Assembly (NCBI RefSeq): GCF_029338195.1
Contig: NZ_CP119779.1
Location: 2,914,001 to 2,978,000 of the forward strand
Reading direction: 5' to 3'
Length of the DNA: 64,000 bases
From: Haloarcula litorea
GTDB lineage: Archaea > Halobacteriota > Halobacteria > Halobacteriales > Haloarculaceae
Under the pieces are notes generated by a model. It did not search any database. It was not told the DNA's origin and worked only from the letters and a program-made list of their open reading frames with translations. Shown here piece after piece: positions 31,318 through 40,421 of this stretch. The first letter of the stretch is position 1. Every line of letters begins with the position of its first letter. The position numbers and the translations under genes are program-made.

Positions 31318-31323
31318 CTGCCG

Positions 31324-31497
31324 CTAGCGCCACTCCGACAGCGAGACCGCGTCGGCCGCCGGCATCGACAGCCACGCGTCGTCGGTTGTCACGTCGGCGA
31401 CGACGAGCCGGGGCTGTCCGTCCGTCTCGTCGACGGCGGCGACGATGCGTGGCCGATCGACGGCGTCGCCCTCGACCGACTCGGGTCCGGCGCTCAT
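31324..31497 (-). CDS. Small conserved haloarchaeal protein, 57 aa
   Basis: 57 residues from the ATG at 31497 to a TAG at 31324. The core is RPRIVAAVDETDGQPRLVVA followed by DVTTDDAWLSMPAADAVSLS, ending EWR. The AWLSMPxxxAxxLxxWR ending resembles a conserved haloarchaeal small-protein family (DUF7556-type, by recollection). It shares an (N/D)DAWL motif with the 53-aa protein at 11603. Function unknown. Codon use matches the neighbouring genes. Confidence 0.65.
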   Translation of the reverse strand: MSAGPESVEGDAVDRPRIVAAVDETDGQPRLVVADVTTDDAWLSMPAADAVSLSEWR

Positions 31498-31585
31498 ACT
31501 GGTGGGTACCGATAGAGGCTAAAGAATATACCGAAATATCGCCGCCGAGCGTGACTATCTGTACTGAACCCGATCGATTTGTGAA

Positions 31586-31600
31586 GAAATATTTCGAAAT
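31586..31600. promoter_or_regulatory. Overlapping AT-rich palindromes in the region before dna2
   Basis: GAAATATTTC (31586-31595) and ATTTCGAAAT (31591-31600) overlap within the 257-base region 31498-31754, between the leftward 57-aa gene and dna2. They may be operator or promoter elements of either. Nothing else was seen in the region. Confidence 0.3.
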
Positions 31601-31754
31601 CGAGTTCCCAGTTAGACACCACGGGTCGCGGCTGACTGTCCCGCCGCGCTCACGGAGCGTCGGCGTCCGGCGTGGCGGCCGCCCGACCGACACCGGAGAA
31701 CCGGAAGTACGGGCGACCGACAGCGTTTTTCCGACCCCGCTCGTGGCCCGTAGC

Positions 31755-34478
31755 GTGCAACTGCGCGGTGTCGTCGTCGACGTTGCGGACCCGAAGATCG
31801 TCAACACCCAGTACGGGGAGAGCGACCTCTGTGAGGTGACGCTCCGCCCCGAGCGGGGGGCCGGCGAGCCGACCACGGTCACGCTGTGGGGGAAGTGGAC
31901 CGAGACGGCCGAGGTGCTGGAGGCCGGGATGGAACTGGCCGTCTACGACGCCGACGAGCGGGAGTACCGGGGCGAGACCCAGTACTCGGTGGGCGGTGAC
32001 GCCAGCGTCGTCGTCGAGCCGGAGTTCCTCGTCGACGTGACGGACATCCGCGCCTGGGTGCAGTGTCCCCGGATGTACTACCTGCGGAAACTCGACGGTG
32101 CCGACCTCGCCTATCCGCTCGTCAAGGGGACCGTCGTCCACGAGGTGTTCGGCGACCTGTTGCGGGGCCGTGACCTGGAGGCGGCCATCGACGACCAGGT
32201 CGAGCAGGCCGGCCTCGACATCGGCCTGCTGGGCCGGGAGGCCGACGAGGTGGCCGGGGACGTCCGGGACCACGCCAGCGCCATCGAGGGGTGGCTGAAC
32301 CAGGGGACGCTGACCGAGGACGACGGCTGGCGCTCGGAGATGACGCTGGTCTCCGAGCGCTTCGGGATGAAAGGGCGGGCCGACGCCGTCCGCCGGGGGA
32401 TGCCCGTCGAGCTCAAGACGGGAAAGAACACGAAGCGGGAACCCCGTTTCCAGGACAAGATCCAGGCGGCGGCCTACGCCCTGATGCTCGGCGAACGCGA
32501 GGCGAACGCGCTGGCCGCGAGCGCAGCGATGGCCGGTGACGGCGGGGGGAGGACCACCCCGATCGAGGCTGCCCCCGACACCGGGACGCTGCTCTACACC
32601 AAGAACGCGGCCGTCGACCGGAACGAGGAGAGCGGGGACCTCTCGCCGGCAAAGGAGTTCTCCATCGGGAGCGGCCTGCTGAACTACGTGATCCGCACGC
32701 GCAACGCCATCGCAGCGATGGAGCACGACACCGGCGTCCCGACGGGCTACGAGGGGTCGGCGAAGTGCGAGTACTGCTTCGAGCAGGACACCTGTATGGC
32801 CGTCTCGGGCCGCCTCGACCAGGAGTCCAAGGCCGGGCAGGTCGGCGTCGCCATCCCAGAGGCGGAGCGCGAGTACTTCGAGCGCTTCTACGAGGCCATC
32901 GAGGCCGAGCGCCGGGCCGTCCACCGCGAGTACGCCAAGCTCTGGGAACAGAGCCCCGAGGAGCGGGCCGACGACGACCGGGCGCTGGTCGACCTGACCC
33001 CGGCGGGCCGCCGCGAGCTCGACGGCGGCCGCTGGGAGCTCCGTGCGGAGGGGACCGGGGCCGTCTCGAAGATCCGGGAGGGAGACCTGGTGATGGCCAG
33101 CGACGGGGACCCGGTACGGGGCGACGCGGAACTCGCGCGGGTCGAGCGACTGGCCGGCGACGAGATCGTCGTCACCGCCGACGAACCGCTCGAACTCCGA
33201 CGGCTCGACGTCTACCCCTCCGAGCTGACCACCGACCGCCTCCAGAACGCGCTCCACGACGCACTCCTGACACAGCCGCCGGAGCAGAAGGACGTGCTGT
33301 TCGGCCGTCGGGACCCCGAGTTCGCCGCGGTCGACGAGACGTTCATCGACAACAACGACGCACAGGACGAGGCCGTCTCGCTCGCGGTGGGTGCCGAGGA
33401 CCTCGCCCTGGTCCACGGGCCGCCGGGGACCGGCAAGACCTACACGCTGGCCCGGATGATCCGGGCACTCGTGGCTCGGGGCGACCGCGTCCTGCTGTCG
33501 GCGTTCACCAACCGCGCCGTCGACAACGCCATCGAGGCCCTGGAGGAACAGGGCTTCACCGACGTCGTCCGCGTCGGGACCGAGAGCGGCGTCCGCGAGG
33601 ACATGCAGAAGTACCGGCTGGAGCAGTCCGGCGACCCGGCGGAGTGCGCGACCGCACTCCGGTCTGCGCGGGTCGTGGCGGCGACGACGGCGACCTGTGG
33701 CGGGACCGCCGTCGGGAGCCAGGACTTCGACGTCGCCGTCGTCGACGAGGCCGGGCAACTGACGGAACCGGGAACGCTGGCCGCGACGACGCTGGCCGAC
33801 CGGTTCGTCCTCGTCGGCGACCACCAGCAGCTCCCGCCGGTGGTCCAGTCCGAGGACGAGACGCTGTCGACGTCGCTGTTCGAGCGGCTGATCGAGGCGT
33901 ACCCCGACGCCGGCGTGATGCTCGACCGGCAGTACCGGATGGCACAGCACATCCAGGCGTTCGCCTCGCGGGAGTTCTACGACGGGCGGTTGCGGCCCGC
34001 GAACGGCGAGGTGGCCGGCCAGCGCGTCGACGACCTCCCGGGCGTCTCGCTGGACGCCCTCCCCGACCACCTCCGGGACCGCGTCTCCTTCGTCGACCCC
34101 GGCGGGACCCGCGAGGGCAACGCCAATCCCGAGGAGGCCGACGCCGTCGCCGACGTGGTCCGGGCCTACCGGGAGGCCGGCGTCCCGGCCGACGACATCG
34201 GCGTCATCGCGCCGTTCCGCGCGCAGGTGGCCGAACTGAACCGCCGGCTCCCGGACGTGGCCGTCGACACCGTCGACCGGTTCCAGGGCTCCAGCCAGGC
34301 GGTGATCGTCGTCTCCTTCGTCGCCACGGGGACGCTCGACGGCCCCATCTTCGAGGACTACCGGCGCATCAACGTCGCGTTGACCCGCGCGGAGAAGGCG
34401 CTGGTCCTCGTCGGCGACGCCGAGGCGCTGGCCACGGACGACGTGTACGGTCGGATGGTCGAGTGGGGCCGAGGCTGA
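31755..34478 (+). CDS. dna2: Dna2-like nuclease-helicase (Cas4-type Fe-S nuclease + SF1 helicase)
   Basis: 907 residues from the GTG at 31755 (a GTG at 31743 is an alternative; no ATG fits). Domains: an OB-like region (about 1-90), a Cas4/AddB-type nuclease (about 95-350) with Fe-S cysteines Cys104 and CEYCFEQDTC (338, 341, 347) and the PD-(D/E)XK residues GRAD (Asp210) and ELKTGK (219-224), then an SF1B helicase with Walker A HGPPGTGKT (554-562), DEAGQLTEP (motif II), GDHQQLPPV (III) and the C-terminal VDRFQGSSQAVIVVSF and RINVALTRAEKALVLVG (V/VI). It cuts and unwinds flaps during replication and repair. Confidence 0.9.
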   Translation: MQLRGVVVDVADPKIVNTQYGESDLCEVTLRPERGAGEPTTVTLWGKWTETAEVLEAGMELAVYDADEREYRGETQYSVGGDASVVVEPEFLVDVTDIRAWVQCPRMYYLRKLDGADLAYPLVKGTVVHEVFGDLLRGRDLEAAIDDQVEQAGLDIGLLGREADEVAGDVRDHASAIEGWLNQGTLTEDDGWRSEMTLVSERFGMKGRADAVRRGMPVELKTGKNTKREPRFQDKIQAAAYALMLGEREANALAASAAMAGDGGGRTTPIEAAPDTGTLLYTKNAAVDRNEESGDLSPAKEFSIGSGLLNYVIRTRNAIAAMEHDTGVPTGYEGSAKCEYCFEQDTCMAVSGRLDQESKAGQVGVAIPEAEREYFERFYEAIEAERRAVHREYAKLWEQSPEERADDDRALVDLTPAGRRELDGGRWELRAEGTGAVSKIREGDLVMASDGDPVRGDAELARVERLAGDEIVVTADEPLELRRLDVYPSELTTDRLQNALHDALLTQPPEQKDVLFGRRDPEFAAVDETFIDNNDAQDEAVSLAVGAEDLALVHGPPGTGKTYTLARMIRALVARGDRVLLSAFTNRAVDNAIEALEEQGFTDVVRVGTESGVREDMQKYRLEQSGDPAECATALRSARVVAATTATCGGTAVGSQDFDVAVVDEAGQLTEPGTLAATTLADRFVLVGDHQQLPPVVQSEDETLSTSLFERLIEAYPDAGVMLDRQYRMAQHIQAFASREFYDGRLRPANGEVAGQRVDDLPGVSLDALPDHLRDRVSFVDPGGTREGNANPEEADAVADVVRAYREAGVPADDIGVIAPFRAQVAELNRRLPDVAVDTVDRFQGSSQAVIVVSFVATGTLDGPIFEDYRRINVALTRAEKALVLVGDAEALATDDVYGRMVEWGRG

Positions 34479-34483
34479 CTGCA

Positions 34484-34509
34484 AACTAGTTAGCAAGCTA
34501 CTTTTTATG
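34484..34509 (+). promoter_or_regulatory. Promoter region of the 34-aa zinc protein
   Basis: AACTAGTT (34484-34491) and TAGCAAGCTA (34491-34500) are short palindromes, followed by CTTTTTAT, a TATA-like element 25-32 bases before the ATG at 34533. The palindromes may also form the dna2 3' end, with the T5 run serving as terminator. Confidence 0.4.
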
Positions 34510-34532
34510 CAGTGGGAACCAACAGGTACGCG

Positions 34533-34637
34533 ATGCCCGACTGCCCCGACTGTGGGTTCCCGCTCGCGCGCGAACAGGAGCTGTCCGAGGAGACGGTCTT
34601 CTCCTGTCAGAGCTGCGGGACGCGACACCAGGAGTGA
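34533..34637 (+). CDS. 34-aa zinc-ribbon microprotein
   Basis: 34 residues from the ATG at 34533 to TGA at 34637. Four cysteines in two CxxC pairs: CPDC (4-7) and CQSC (25-28), each followed by Gly, the arrangement of a complete zinc ribbon with little else. Between them lies a short acidic helix (REQELSEET). A TATA-like CTTTTTAT stands at the right distance for a leaderless start. Haloarchaea are known to encode many such two-CxxC microproteins, several affecting stress or biofilm behaviour. Specific role unknown. Confidence 0.7.
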   Translation: MPDCPDCGFPLAREQELSEETVFSCQSCGTRHQE

Positions 34638-34708
34638 CCGCCGGTACGAGCGGGTCGCCGTTCGTTCTGGAGTCGCGACGCCATTCGATCCTCACGGAGC
34701 GAGACGCC

Positions 34709-36286
34709 CTAGGCGTCCCTCTCGTCGCCCGAGTCCTCCGGCGTCGGACCGATCGCACGGTCCCGCTTCCGTGACAGCAGGTCCTCGTAGAGCCGGTCCC
34801 GCAGGTGGTCCCGGAGCGTCGCGGCCCGTTCGTCGTCGACGTCGTAGGCGGTCGCCGACCCGCCCAGGATGCTGGTCGTACTCGCGGTGTCTGCGGTCAC
34901 CGTCGCGAGGTGCCGCCGCCGCTGGAACGGCGACCGCTCGACGAACACCGTCTGGATCCGGTAGTACGGGACGACCCGGGTCGTCCGCCGCCAGAACCCC
35001 GACCGGGTGGCGAACACCTCCTCGCCCAGCGCGACGCCGCGGTTCCGCCACCTGAGATGGGCGGCCGGCGGGACGAGCGCGAGCAGGCCCAGCGAGAGCC
35101 ACCAGCGGCCGCTGTCGACGACGAGCGCGTCGACGGCGTAGGCGACGCCGACGAACGCCAGCGCGATCAGCCCGAACCGTGCAGCGTACCGCCGCCGCGC
35201 CCGCTCGGGCGGGCGCTCGAACGACAGGTCGCCGAACGGCTCGACGTCCCGCGCGAGTTCGACCACGTCCTCGCGGGGGGCCATCGGGACCGCGACGCCC
35301 TTCGAGGACTCGTCGTTCCCGCCGCTGTACCCCGCCGTCTCGACGACGAGCGTGGCGTAGCCCACCCGCCGCATCAGCGCGTTCTCCCGGACGCTGACCG
35401 TCTGGACCTTCGACAGCGGGATGGTGCCGCTGTACCGGCGCACCAGCCCTCGCTCGTAGCGCAGGTCGTCGTCCTCGCGGAACAGGTGGAAGTCGTGGTA
35501 CTCCACGACCGTCAGAACGACGCTGACGACGAGCGCCGCGAGCAGGAACTCCGCGACGACGAGGGCGGCGAACGCGAGCGCCCGCGGCAGGCCGACCGTC
35601 TCGACCAGCCCCGGCGTGAGCGTCCGCTGGCCCGTCACGAGTTCGAGGTTGAACCGGACGATCGCGGTCACGAGGTCTCCGCCCAGCGGCAGGCCGGCGA
35701 GCGCGATCACGGGGGCGGTCGGCCGGATCGAGACGACGGCGTAGGTCAGGAGGTCCCGCGTCGAGAAGGCAAACAGTGTCTCGCGGTCGGTGGTCGGGCC
35801 GGCCCCGGTGTCGCCCAGCTCGGTCCCGTCGCCCGCCCCGACCGACTCCGAACCGCCGTGGCGCTGAACGAGTCGCCGGAGCCGGTCGGCCTCGTCCGTG
35901 TCGACGGCGTTCAGCGTCGCCTCCGTGGTGCTCCCGCCGGCCGTCTCGAAGGAGACGGCGGCGAGTCCGAGCAGGCGGTTCAGGACGTTCTGCTCGGCGT
36001 CGACGTTCTGGATGCGACCGAGCGGGATCTCTCGGGACTGGCGGGCGAACACGCCGGACTCGACGGTCAGCGTGTCGCCGGCGATCTCGTACCGGAACCG
36101 GAGGTGTCGCGCCAGGGCGTAGCCGCCGGCGACCAGCGCCCCGGCCGGAGCCAGCACGAGCGGCGTCCACCCCGGGAGCCCCATCGCCCCGGCCAGGGCC
36201 GACCCGACGAAGAAGCCGAAGAAGGCCCCCTGCAGCAGTCCCGCCCCGACGCTTCGGACGGCGCTTAGGGGATGCAGTCGTCTCAT
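34709..36286 (-). CDS. PH-domain (bPH2, YdbT-like) membrane protein, triple domain
   Basis: 525 residues from the ATG at 36286. Three bacterial PH domains, each after a pair of membrane helices. The repeats share the pattern YEIAGDTLTVESGVFARQSR / IPLGRIQNVDA (first), LRYERGLVRRYSGTIPLSKVQTV (second) and EVFATRSGFWRRTTRVVPYYRIQTV (third). This is the YdbT arrangement, which in Bacillus pairs with YdbS and relates to envelope stress and bacteriocin resistance. It overlaps the single-domain partner gene by 4 bases. The mechanism in archaea is unknown. Confidence 0.85.
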   Translation of the reverse strand: MRRLHPLSAVRSVGAGLLQGAFFGFFVGSALAGAMGLPGWTPLVLAPAGALVAGGYALARHLRFRYEIAGDTLTVESGVFARQSREIPLGRIQNVDAEQNVLNRLLGLAAVSFETAGGSTTEATLNAVDTDEADRLRRLVQRHGGSESVGAGDGTELGDTGAGPTTDRETLFAFSTRDLLTYAVVSIRPTAPVIALAGLPLGGDLVTAIVRFNLELVTGQRTLTPGLVETVGLPRALAFAALVVAEFLLAALVVSVVLTVVEYHDFHLFREDDDLRYERGLVRRYSGTIPLSKVQTVSVRENALMRRVGYATLVVETAGYSGGNDESSKGVAVPMAPREDVVELARDVEPFGDLSFERPPERARRRYAARFGLIALAFVGVAYAVDALVVDSGRWWLSLGLLALVPPAAHLRWRNRGVALGEEVFATRSGFWRRTTRVVPYYRIQTVFVERSPFQRRRHLATVTADTASTTSILGGSATAYDVDDERAATLRDHLRDRLYEDLLSRKRDRAIGPTPEDSGDERDA

Positions 36287-36744
36287 ACGGCGTCGGTCGC
36301 CTCGCTCTCGATGGCGAGGTCCCGGAGCCGCTCGCGCAGTTCGGTCGCCCGTTCGGGCCGGAGACCGGGAATGGTGATGTCCGCGCCCCGCGACCCGGCC
36401 GTGTAGACGACGACGCTGGCGAGGCCGGCGGTCCGCTCGACCGGTCCGCGGGTGGTGTCGACGTGCTGGACGCGGACGTAGGGGACCGACGTGTCGGTTC
36501 GGGTCAGGACGCCGCGGACGAGAAAGAGCGCGTCGTCCTGCAGGTCGAACCCCCAGATCCGGTGGGCGAGGACGGCGTGGACGACGCCGAGGACGGCGAG
36601 GACGAACCAGCCGGCCGCGACGAGGACGAGCGGCGCGTCGAGGAACCGATTGACGAGGAACCCGACGATCGCGGCGAGCACCGTCGCCGAGATAGCCCAC
36701 CGGCCGGCCCAGAGCAACCTGACTCGCGGGTGCAGCGACTCCAT
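36283..36744 (-). CDS. PH-domain (bPH2, YdbS-like) membrane protein, single domain
   Basis: 153 residues. It begins SLHPRVRLLWAGRW, two membrane helices (about 17-35 and 38-60), then one PH domain with DDALFLVRGVLTRTDTSVPY and VRVQHVDTTRGPVERTAGLA. This is the YdbS-type partner of the triple-domain protein encoded next, and the two probably form a membrane complex. An AATTAAT element about 25-31 bases before the ATG implies a leaderless transcript for the pair. Confidence 0.85.
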   Translation of the reverse strand: MESLHPRVRLLWAGRWAISATVLAAIVGFLVNRFLDAPLVLVAAGWFVLAVLGVVHAVLAHRIWGFDLQDDALFLVRGVLTRTDTSVPYVRVQHVDTTRGPVERTAGLASVVVYTAGSRGADITIPGLRPERATELRERLRDLAIESEATDAV

Positions 36745-36789
36745 ACCGGCACGTGGGCCGAGGCCCGGATTAATTGTTGGGACCGCGGT

Positions 36790-36805
36790 CCGGTGGCGAC
36801 ACCGG
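36790..36805 (-). terminator. GNRA hairpin after the carbonic anhydrase gene
   Basis: CCGGTG-GCGA-CACCGG, a 6-bp stem with a GCGA tetraloop, 9 bases after the carbonic anhydrase stop. A 12-bp palindrome GGACCGCGGTCC (36780-36791) abuts it. Either could mark the mRNA end or an operator for the PH-domain pair. Confidence 0.4.
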
Positions 36806-36814
36806 CGCTCGGGC

Positions 36815-37438
36815 TCAGACCCGTTCGTTGACCCGCTCGGCGACGCGCTCGCCGGGCCGTCGGAGGTGCCCGCTCTCGACCTCGTAGACGTAGCCGTGGA
36901 CGGTCACGTCGTCGGGGATGAGTTCGTGCTCCCGCAGGTACTCGACCTGCGCCTCGCAGGCCTCGTCGATGTCGTCGGTCATCCGGATCCACTCGGCCAG
37001 CGAGTGGTCCCCGACGTTCAGGTCCGGCAGCGACGGGTCCAGCGGCACGTCGTCGATGTCGTCGACGGCTGCCTCCATCCCCGCGACGACGTCCTCGTCG
37101 CTGGCGCTCATCATCCCGCAGTCGGTGTGGTTGACGACGATGATCTCCGTGGTGTCGAAGAACTGTGTCGTCAGCGCCGCCGACCGGATCACGTCGTCGG
37201 TCACCTTCCCGCCGGCGTTGCGGAAGACCTGTGCGTCGCCCAGTTGGAGCCCGAGCGCCTCCTCGACGGGGATGCGCTCGTCCATACAGGCGACGACCAG
37301 CAGTTGCTTGTCGGTGGGAATGCCCTTCCGCCGCCGGCGGGCCCAGTCGTCGCGGGCGTCGACGTCGTCGTCGACGGACTCGTGGACGCGGCCGGCCTCG
37401 GGCTCCTCGTGGTCGTGGGAGTGGGTGTGGTGTGCCAT
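36815..37438 (-). CDS. Beta-class carbonic anhydrase
   Basis: 207 residues from the ATG at 37438. The zinc site is VACMDERI (Cys51, Asp53, Arg55) and VNHTDCGM (His104, Cys107), the standard beta-CA set (Cys2His with the Asp/Arg dyad). An N-terminal His-rich stretch (AHHTHSHDHEE) precedes the fold and may load zinc. It interconverts CO2 and bicarbonate; bicarbonate supplies the acyl-CoA carboxylase encoded elsewhere in the window, though no operon link exists. Monocistronic. Confidence 0.92.
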   Translation of the reverse strand: MAHHTHSHDHEEPEAGRVHESVDDDVDARDDWARRRRKGIPTDKQLLVVACMDERIPVEEALGLQLGDAQVFRNAGGKVTDDVIRSAALTTQFFDTTEIIVVNHTDCGMMSASDEDVVAGMEAAVDDIDDVPLDPSLPDLNVGDHSLAEWIRMTDDIDEACEAQVEYLREHELIPDDVTVHGYVYEVESGHLRRPGERVAERVNERV

Positions 37439-37523
37439 CAGTTGGCGGGAGGCGGTGCGTCCGAACACCCGTTGTCATCGAGGCAACGTGTTCCGGCGTC
37501 TATGACGCGGTTCGACGGCCCGC

Positions 37524-40274
37524 TCAGTCGTCGGTCGCCACGGCCTCGCCGTCGCCGCCCTCGTCCTCGATCTCGTCGAGGACGCGTCGGTGGAACTCCG
37601 CCAGCACCGCCGACTCGTCCTCGGCCAGCACCACGTCGCTGGCCATCAGCGTCGCCAGGCCGAACGCCCGCGGCGACGGCGAGTCCACGCGGGTCGTGAC
37701 CACGTCGACGGCACCGCGCTCGATGTCGGCAAGGACGTCCGCTATCCCGCCGACGTTGAGCTTGTCCTCCAGGATCTCGCGGTAAGTCTCCTCGACGACG
37801 GCGAACTCGCCGAGCTCCTCGGCGAAACCCAGCAGCATCTCCGAGGAGACCTGCTGCTCGCTGGCGGACTTCTCGTAGCCCTTGTACCGCTTGAGGATCA
37901 TCAGCGACCGGGTGGCGTTGATGCGGAAGTACCGCTGGAGCAGGTCCGTCCCGTCGAGGCTCGCCCGGAGGTCGGCCCGGGCGTCGGCCGGGTCGATCCC
38001 GGTCAGGATGCCCCGGATGTCGACCTTCCGGTTCAGCGGCAGGGAGAGCGTGAAGCCGTTGTCGGCGACCGCGACCTGGACGTTGGCGTTGGCCTCCTGT
38101 GCGACCCGGTAGGCCAGCAGCCGCGAGAGGCCGTCGTTGAACCGCCGGCCGTAGTTGGAGTGGACGTAGTAGTGCCGTTCGTACTCGTCGTGGTCCATCG
38201 CCTCCTCGACGACGAGCCGGTCCGGCGTCGAGACGCTCTCGGCCCCGGTGTAGGCCACCTGCTCGCGGAACATCCGCGCGATGGCCCGGACGCTGTTCTC
38301 GTCCAGCGGGGCCTCGCGGAGCCAGTTCCGGACCTCGGACATCCCGCCGCGTTCCAGCCGGTCGAGCAGTTCGCCCTGGAAGGACAGTATCTCCCGGCCG
38401 AGGTCGTACGAGAGCGGGAGCCGCTCGGAGAACCACGACGGCACCGTCGGCCGGGCGCTCGTCGGGTCGACGTACACCTTCGAGCCCCGGCGGTAGCGGT
38501 ACTCGTAGTTCGACCCGCCCAGCACGAACACGTCGCCCTGCTCCAGCGTGTCGAGGTAGGACTCGTCGAGCTGGCCGACCCACTCGTCGCTCCCCCGGGT
38601 GAACACGTCACAGGTGAACGAGTCGGGGATGGTGCCGATGTTGGTCATGTAGATGACCCGCGCCAGCCGACCGCGCTTCCCGATGAGCCGCTCGCCCACG
38701 TCGTACTCGTCGTAGTGGTACTCGCCGTCCGGCGGGTCGTTGGTGTCGCGCCAGACCTTCGCGTAGACGTTCTTGTCCTCCATCCCGGGGTAGTCGGCGG
38801 TCATGTACCGCAGCAGCCGCTCCCACTCCTCGTCGCCGTAGTTCCGGTAGGGGTAGGCCCGTCGGAGGATGCCCTTCACCTCCGACTCCGGGCGGACGTC
38901 GTTGATGGCGATGCCGTAGACGTGCTGGGTCGCCACGTCGTGGGCGTTCTCCGGGACGAACACGCGGTCGACGAACCCCGCCTCGGCCTTCTTCAGCATC
39001 ACCGCACACTCGACGAGTTCGTCGCGGTCCAGCGCGACGACGCGGCCCTCGACGGTCTCGCCAAGTTGGTGGCCGGCCCGCCCGACCCGCTGGAGCAGGG
39101 CCGCGACGGACTTGGGGGAGCCGACCTGCACGACGAGGTCGATGTGGGGCATGTCGATTCCCAGTTCGAGGCTCGTCGAGGTCGTCACCACGTCGAGCGT
39201 GCCCTCCTTGAGATCCCCCTCGATGCGCTGGCGCTTCTCCTTCGAGAGCGAGCCGTGGTGACAGCCCGAGTTCGACTCGTCGTAGGCGTCGTACCGCTCC
39301 CGGAGGTTGTGCAGGACCCGCTCGGCACCCGAGCGGGTGTTCGTGAACACGAGCGTGTTGGTGTGTGACTGGATCTGTTCGTGGAGGTCCCGGTAGAAGC
39401 GGTCGGTCACCACGTCCCGTGGCGTGTCGATGAGGTCGTCGGCCGGGCAGGAGAGCTCCATCTCGTACTCGCGGGCGAAGCGGGCGTCGACGACGTCGTA
39501 GTCGCGGGCCTCGCCGCCGGGCTCCTCGCGGCCGACGAGGAACTCCGCGACCGTCTCGAGAGGCTCGACGGTGGCCGAACAGCCGATCCGGGTCGGCGAC
39601 CCCTCGACCATCGACTCCAGCCGCTCCAGGGAGACCGACAGGTGGGTCCCGCGCTTGTTCTCCGCGAGGCTGTGGATCTCGTCGACGACGACGTACTCGA
39701 CGGTCCGGAGCTTCTCGCGGAACTTCGGCGAGTTCAGCAGGATCGCCAGCGTCTCCGGCGTCGTGTTGAGGATGTGGGGCGTCGTCTCCAGCATCGCCTG
39801 GCGCTCGCTGTCGCTGGTGTCGCCGTGGCGGATCGCGTGGCGGAGCGCGACGTCCTCGCCGTGCTCGGCGAGTCGGTCGGTGATGTCGTCGAGGGGCTCG
39901 GCCAAGTTGCGGTGGATGTCGTTGGCCAGCGACTTCAGCGGGGAGACGTACAGGCAGTACACGGAGTTGTCCAGGTCGCCGGCCCGCGCCCGGTCGAACA
40001 GCGCGTCGATGATGGCCGTGAACGAGGCCAGCGTCTTCCCGCTCCCGGTGGGCGCACAGATGAGCGAGTTCGTCCCGGACTGGATGTTCGGGATCGCCCC
40101 CTTCTGTGGCGGCGTGAAGAAACCGCCGTTGCCGGGGACGAACTCGCCGAACTGCTCGACCCACCACTCCTGGACGACCGGGTCGAGCGAGGTCAACACG
40201 TCGGCGTCGTCGATGTCGACCGACTCGGGGTCGAAGGACACGTCCGCGGCGTCGAGTCGCGCTCGTGGGTCCAT
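37524..40274 (-). CDS. Lhr-type large ATP-dependent helicase
   Basis: 916 residues from the ATG at 40274. SF2 motifs: ICAPTGSGKTLASF (I), YVSPLKSLANDIHRN (Ia), VVVDEIHSLAENKRG (II), GCSATVEPLE (III), VFTNTRSGAERV (IV), and SLELGIDMPHIDLVVQVGSP with LLQRVGRAGH (V/VI). A long C-terminal part (about 450-916) has the Lhr winged-helix and beta-barrel elements. Archaeal Lhr translocates 3' to 5' on DNA and unwinds RNA:DNA hybrids, acting in repair of stalled replication. Single gene, divergent from the winged-helix membrane protein. Confidence 0.9.
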   Translation of the reverse strand: MDPRARLDAADVSFDPESVDIDDADVLTSLDPVVQEWWVEQFGEFVPGNGGFFTPPQKGAIPNIQSGTNSLICAPTGSGKTLASFTAIIDALFDRARAGDLDNSVYCLYVSPLKSLANDIHRNLAEPLDDITDRLAEHGEDVALRHAIRHGDTSDSERQAMLETTPHILNTTPETLAILLNSPKFREKLRTVEYVVVDEIHSLAENKRGTHLSVSLERLESMVEGSPTRIGCSATVEPLETVAEFLVGREEPGGEARDYDVVDARFAREYEMELSCPADDLIDTPRDVVTDRFYRDLHEQIQSHTNTLVFTNTRSGAERVLHNLRERYDAYDESNSGCHHGSLSKEKRQRIEGDLKEGTLDVVTTSTSLELGIDMPHIDLVVQVGSPKSVAALLQRVGRAGHQLGETVEGRVVALDRDELVECAVMLKKAEAGFVDRVFVPENAHDVATQHVYGIAINDVRPESEVKGILRRAYPYRNYGDEEWERLLRYMTADYPGMEDKNVYAKVWRDTNDPPDGEYHYDEYDVGERLIGKRGRLARVIYMTNIGTIPDSFTCDVFTRGSDEWVGQLDESYLDTLEQGDVFVLGGSNYEYRYRRGSKVYVDPTSARPTVPSWFSERLPLSYDLGREILSFQGELLDRLERGGMSEVRNWLREAPLDENSVRAIARMFREQVAYTGAESVSTPDRLVVEEAMDHDEYERHYYVHSNYGRRFNDGLSRLLAYRVAQEANANVQVAVADNGFTLSLPLNRKVDIRGILTGIDPADARADLRASLDGTDLLQRYFRINATRSLMILKRYKGYEKSASEQQVSSEMLLGFAEELGEFAVVEETYREILEDKLNVGGIADVLADIERGAVDVVTTRVDSPSPRAFGLATLMASDVVLAEDESAVLAEFHRRVLDEIEDEGGDGEAVATDD

Positions 40275-40421
40275 CGTCGGCGTCTGGTCGAAGGTTGGAC
40301 TGCGCGGGGAAGTGGGTTCCGACGCCGCCAGCCCGGAGCCCCGACGGTCGGGGTGGCAGTCTCTCAAATCGCCGTGGGAGTCATCACGAGATTCATTACG
40401 CTGGGACGTAGTGAGTCGGGT

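Noticed and set aside
31650-34628. 992-codon open frame opposite dna2
   Set aside because: Shadow of a clear Dna2-like gene; no recognisable domain and atypical composition.
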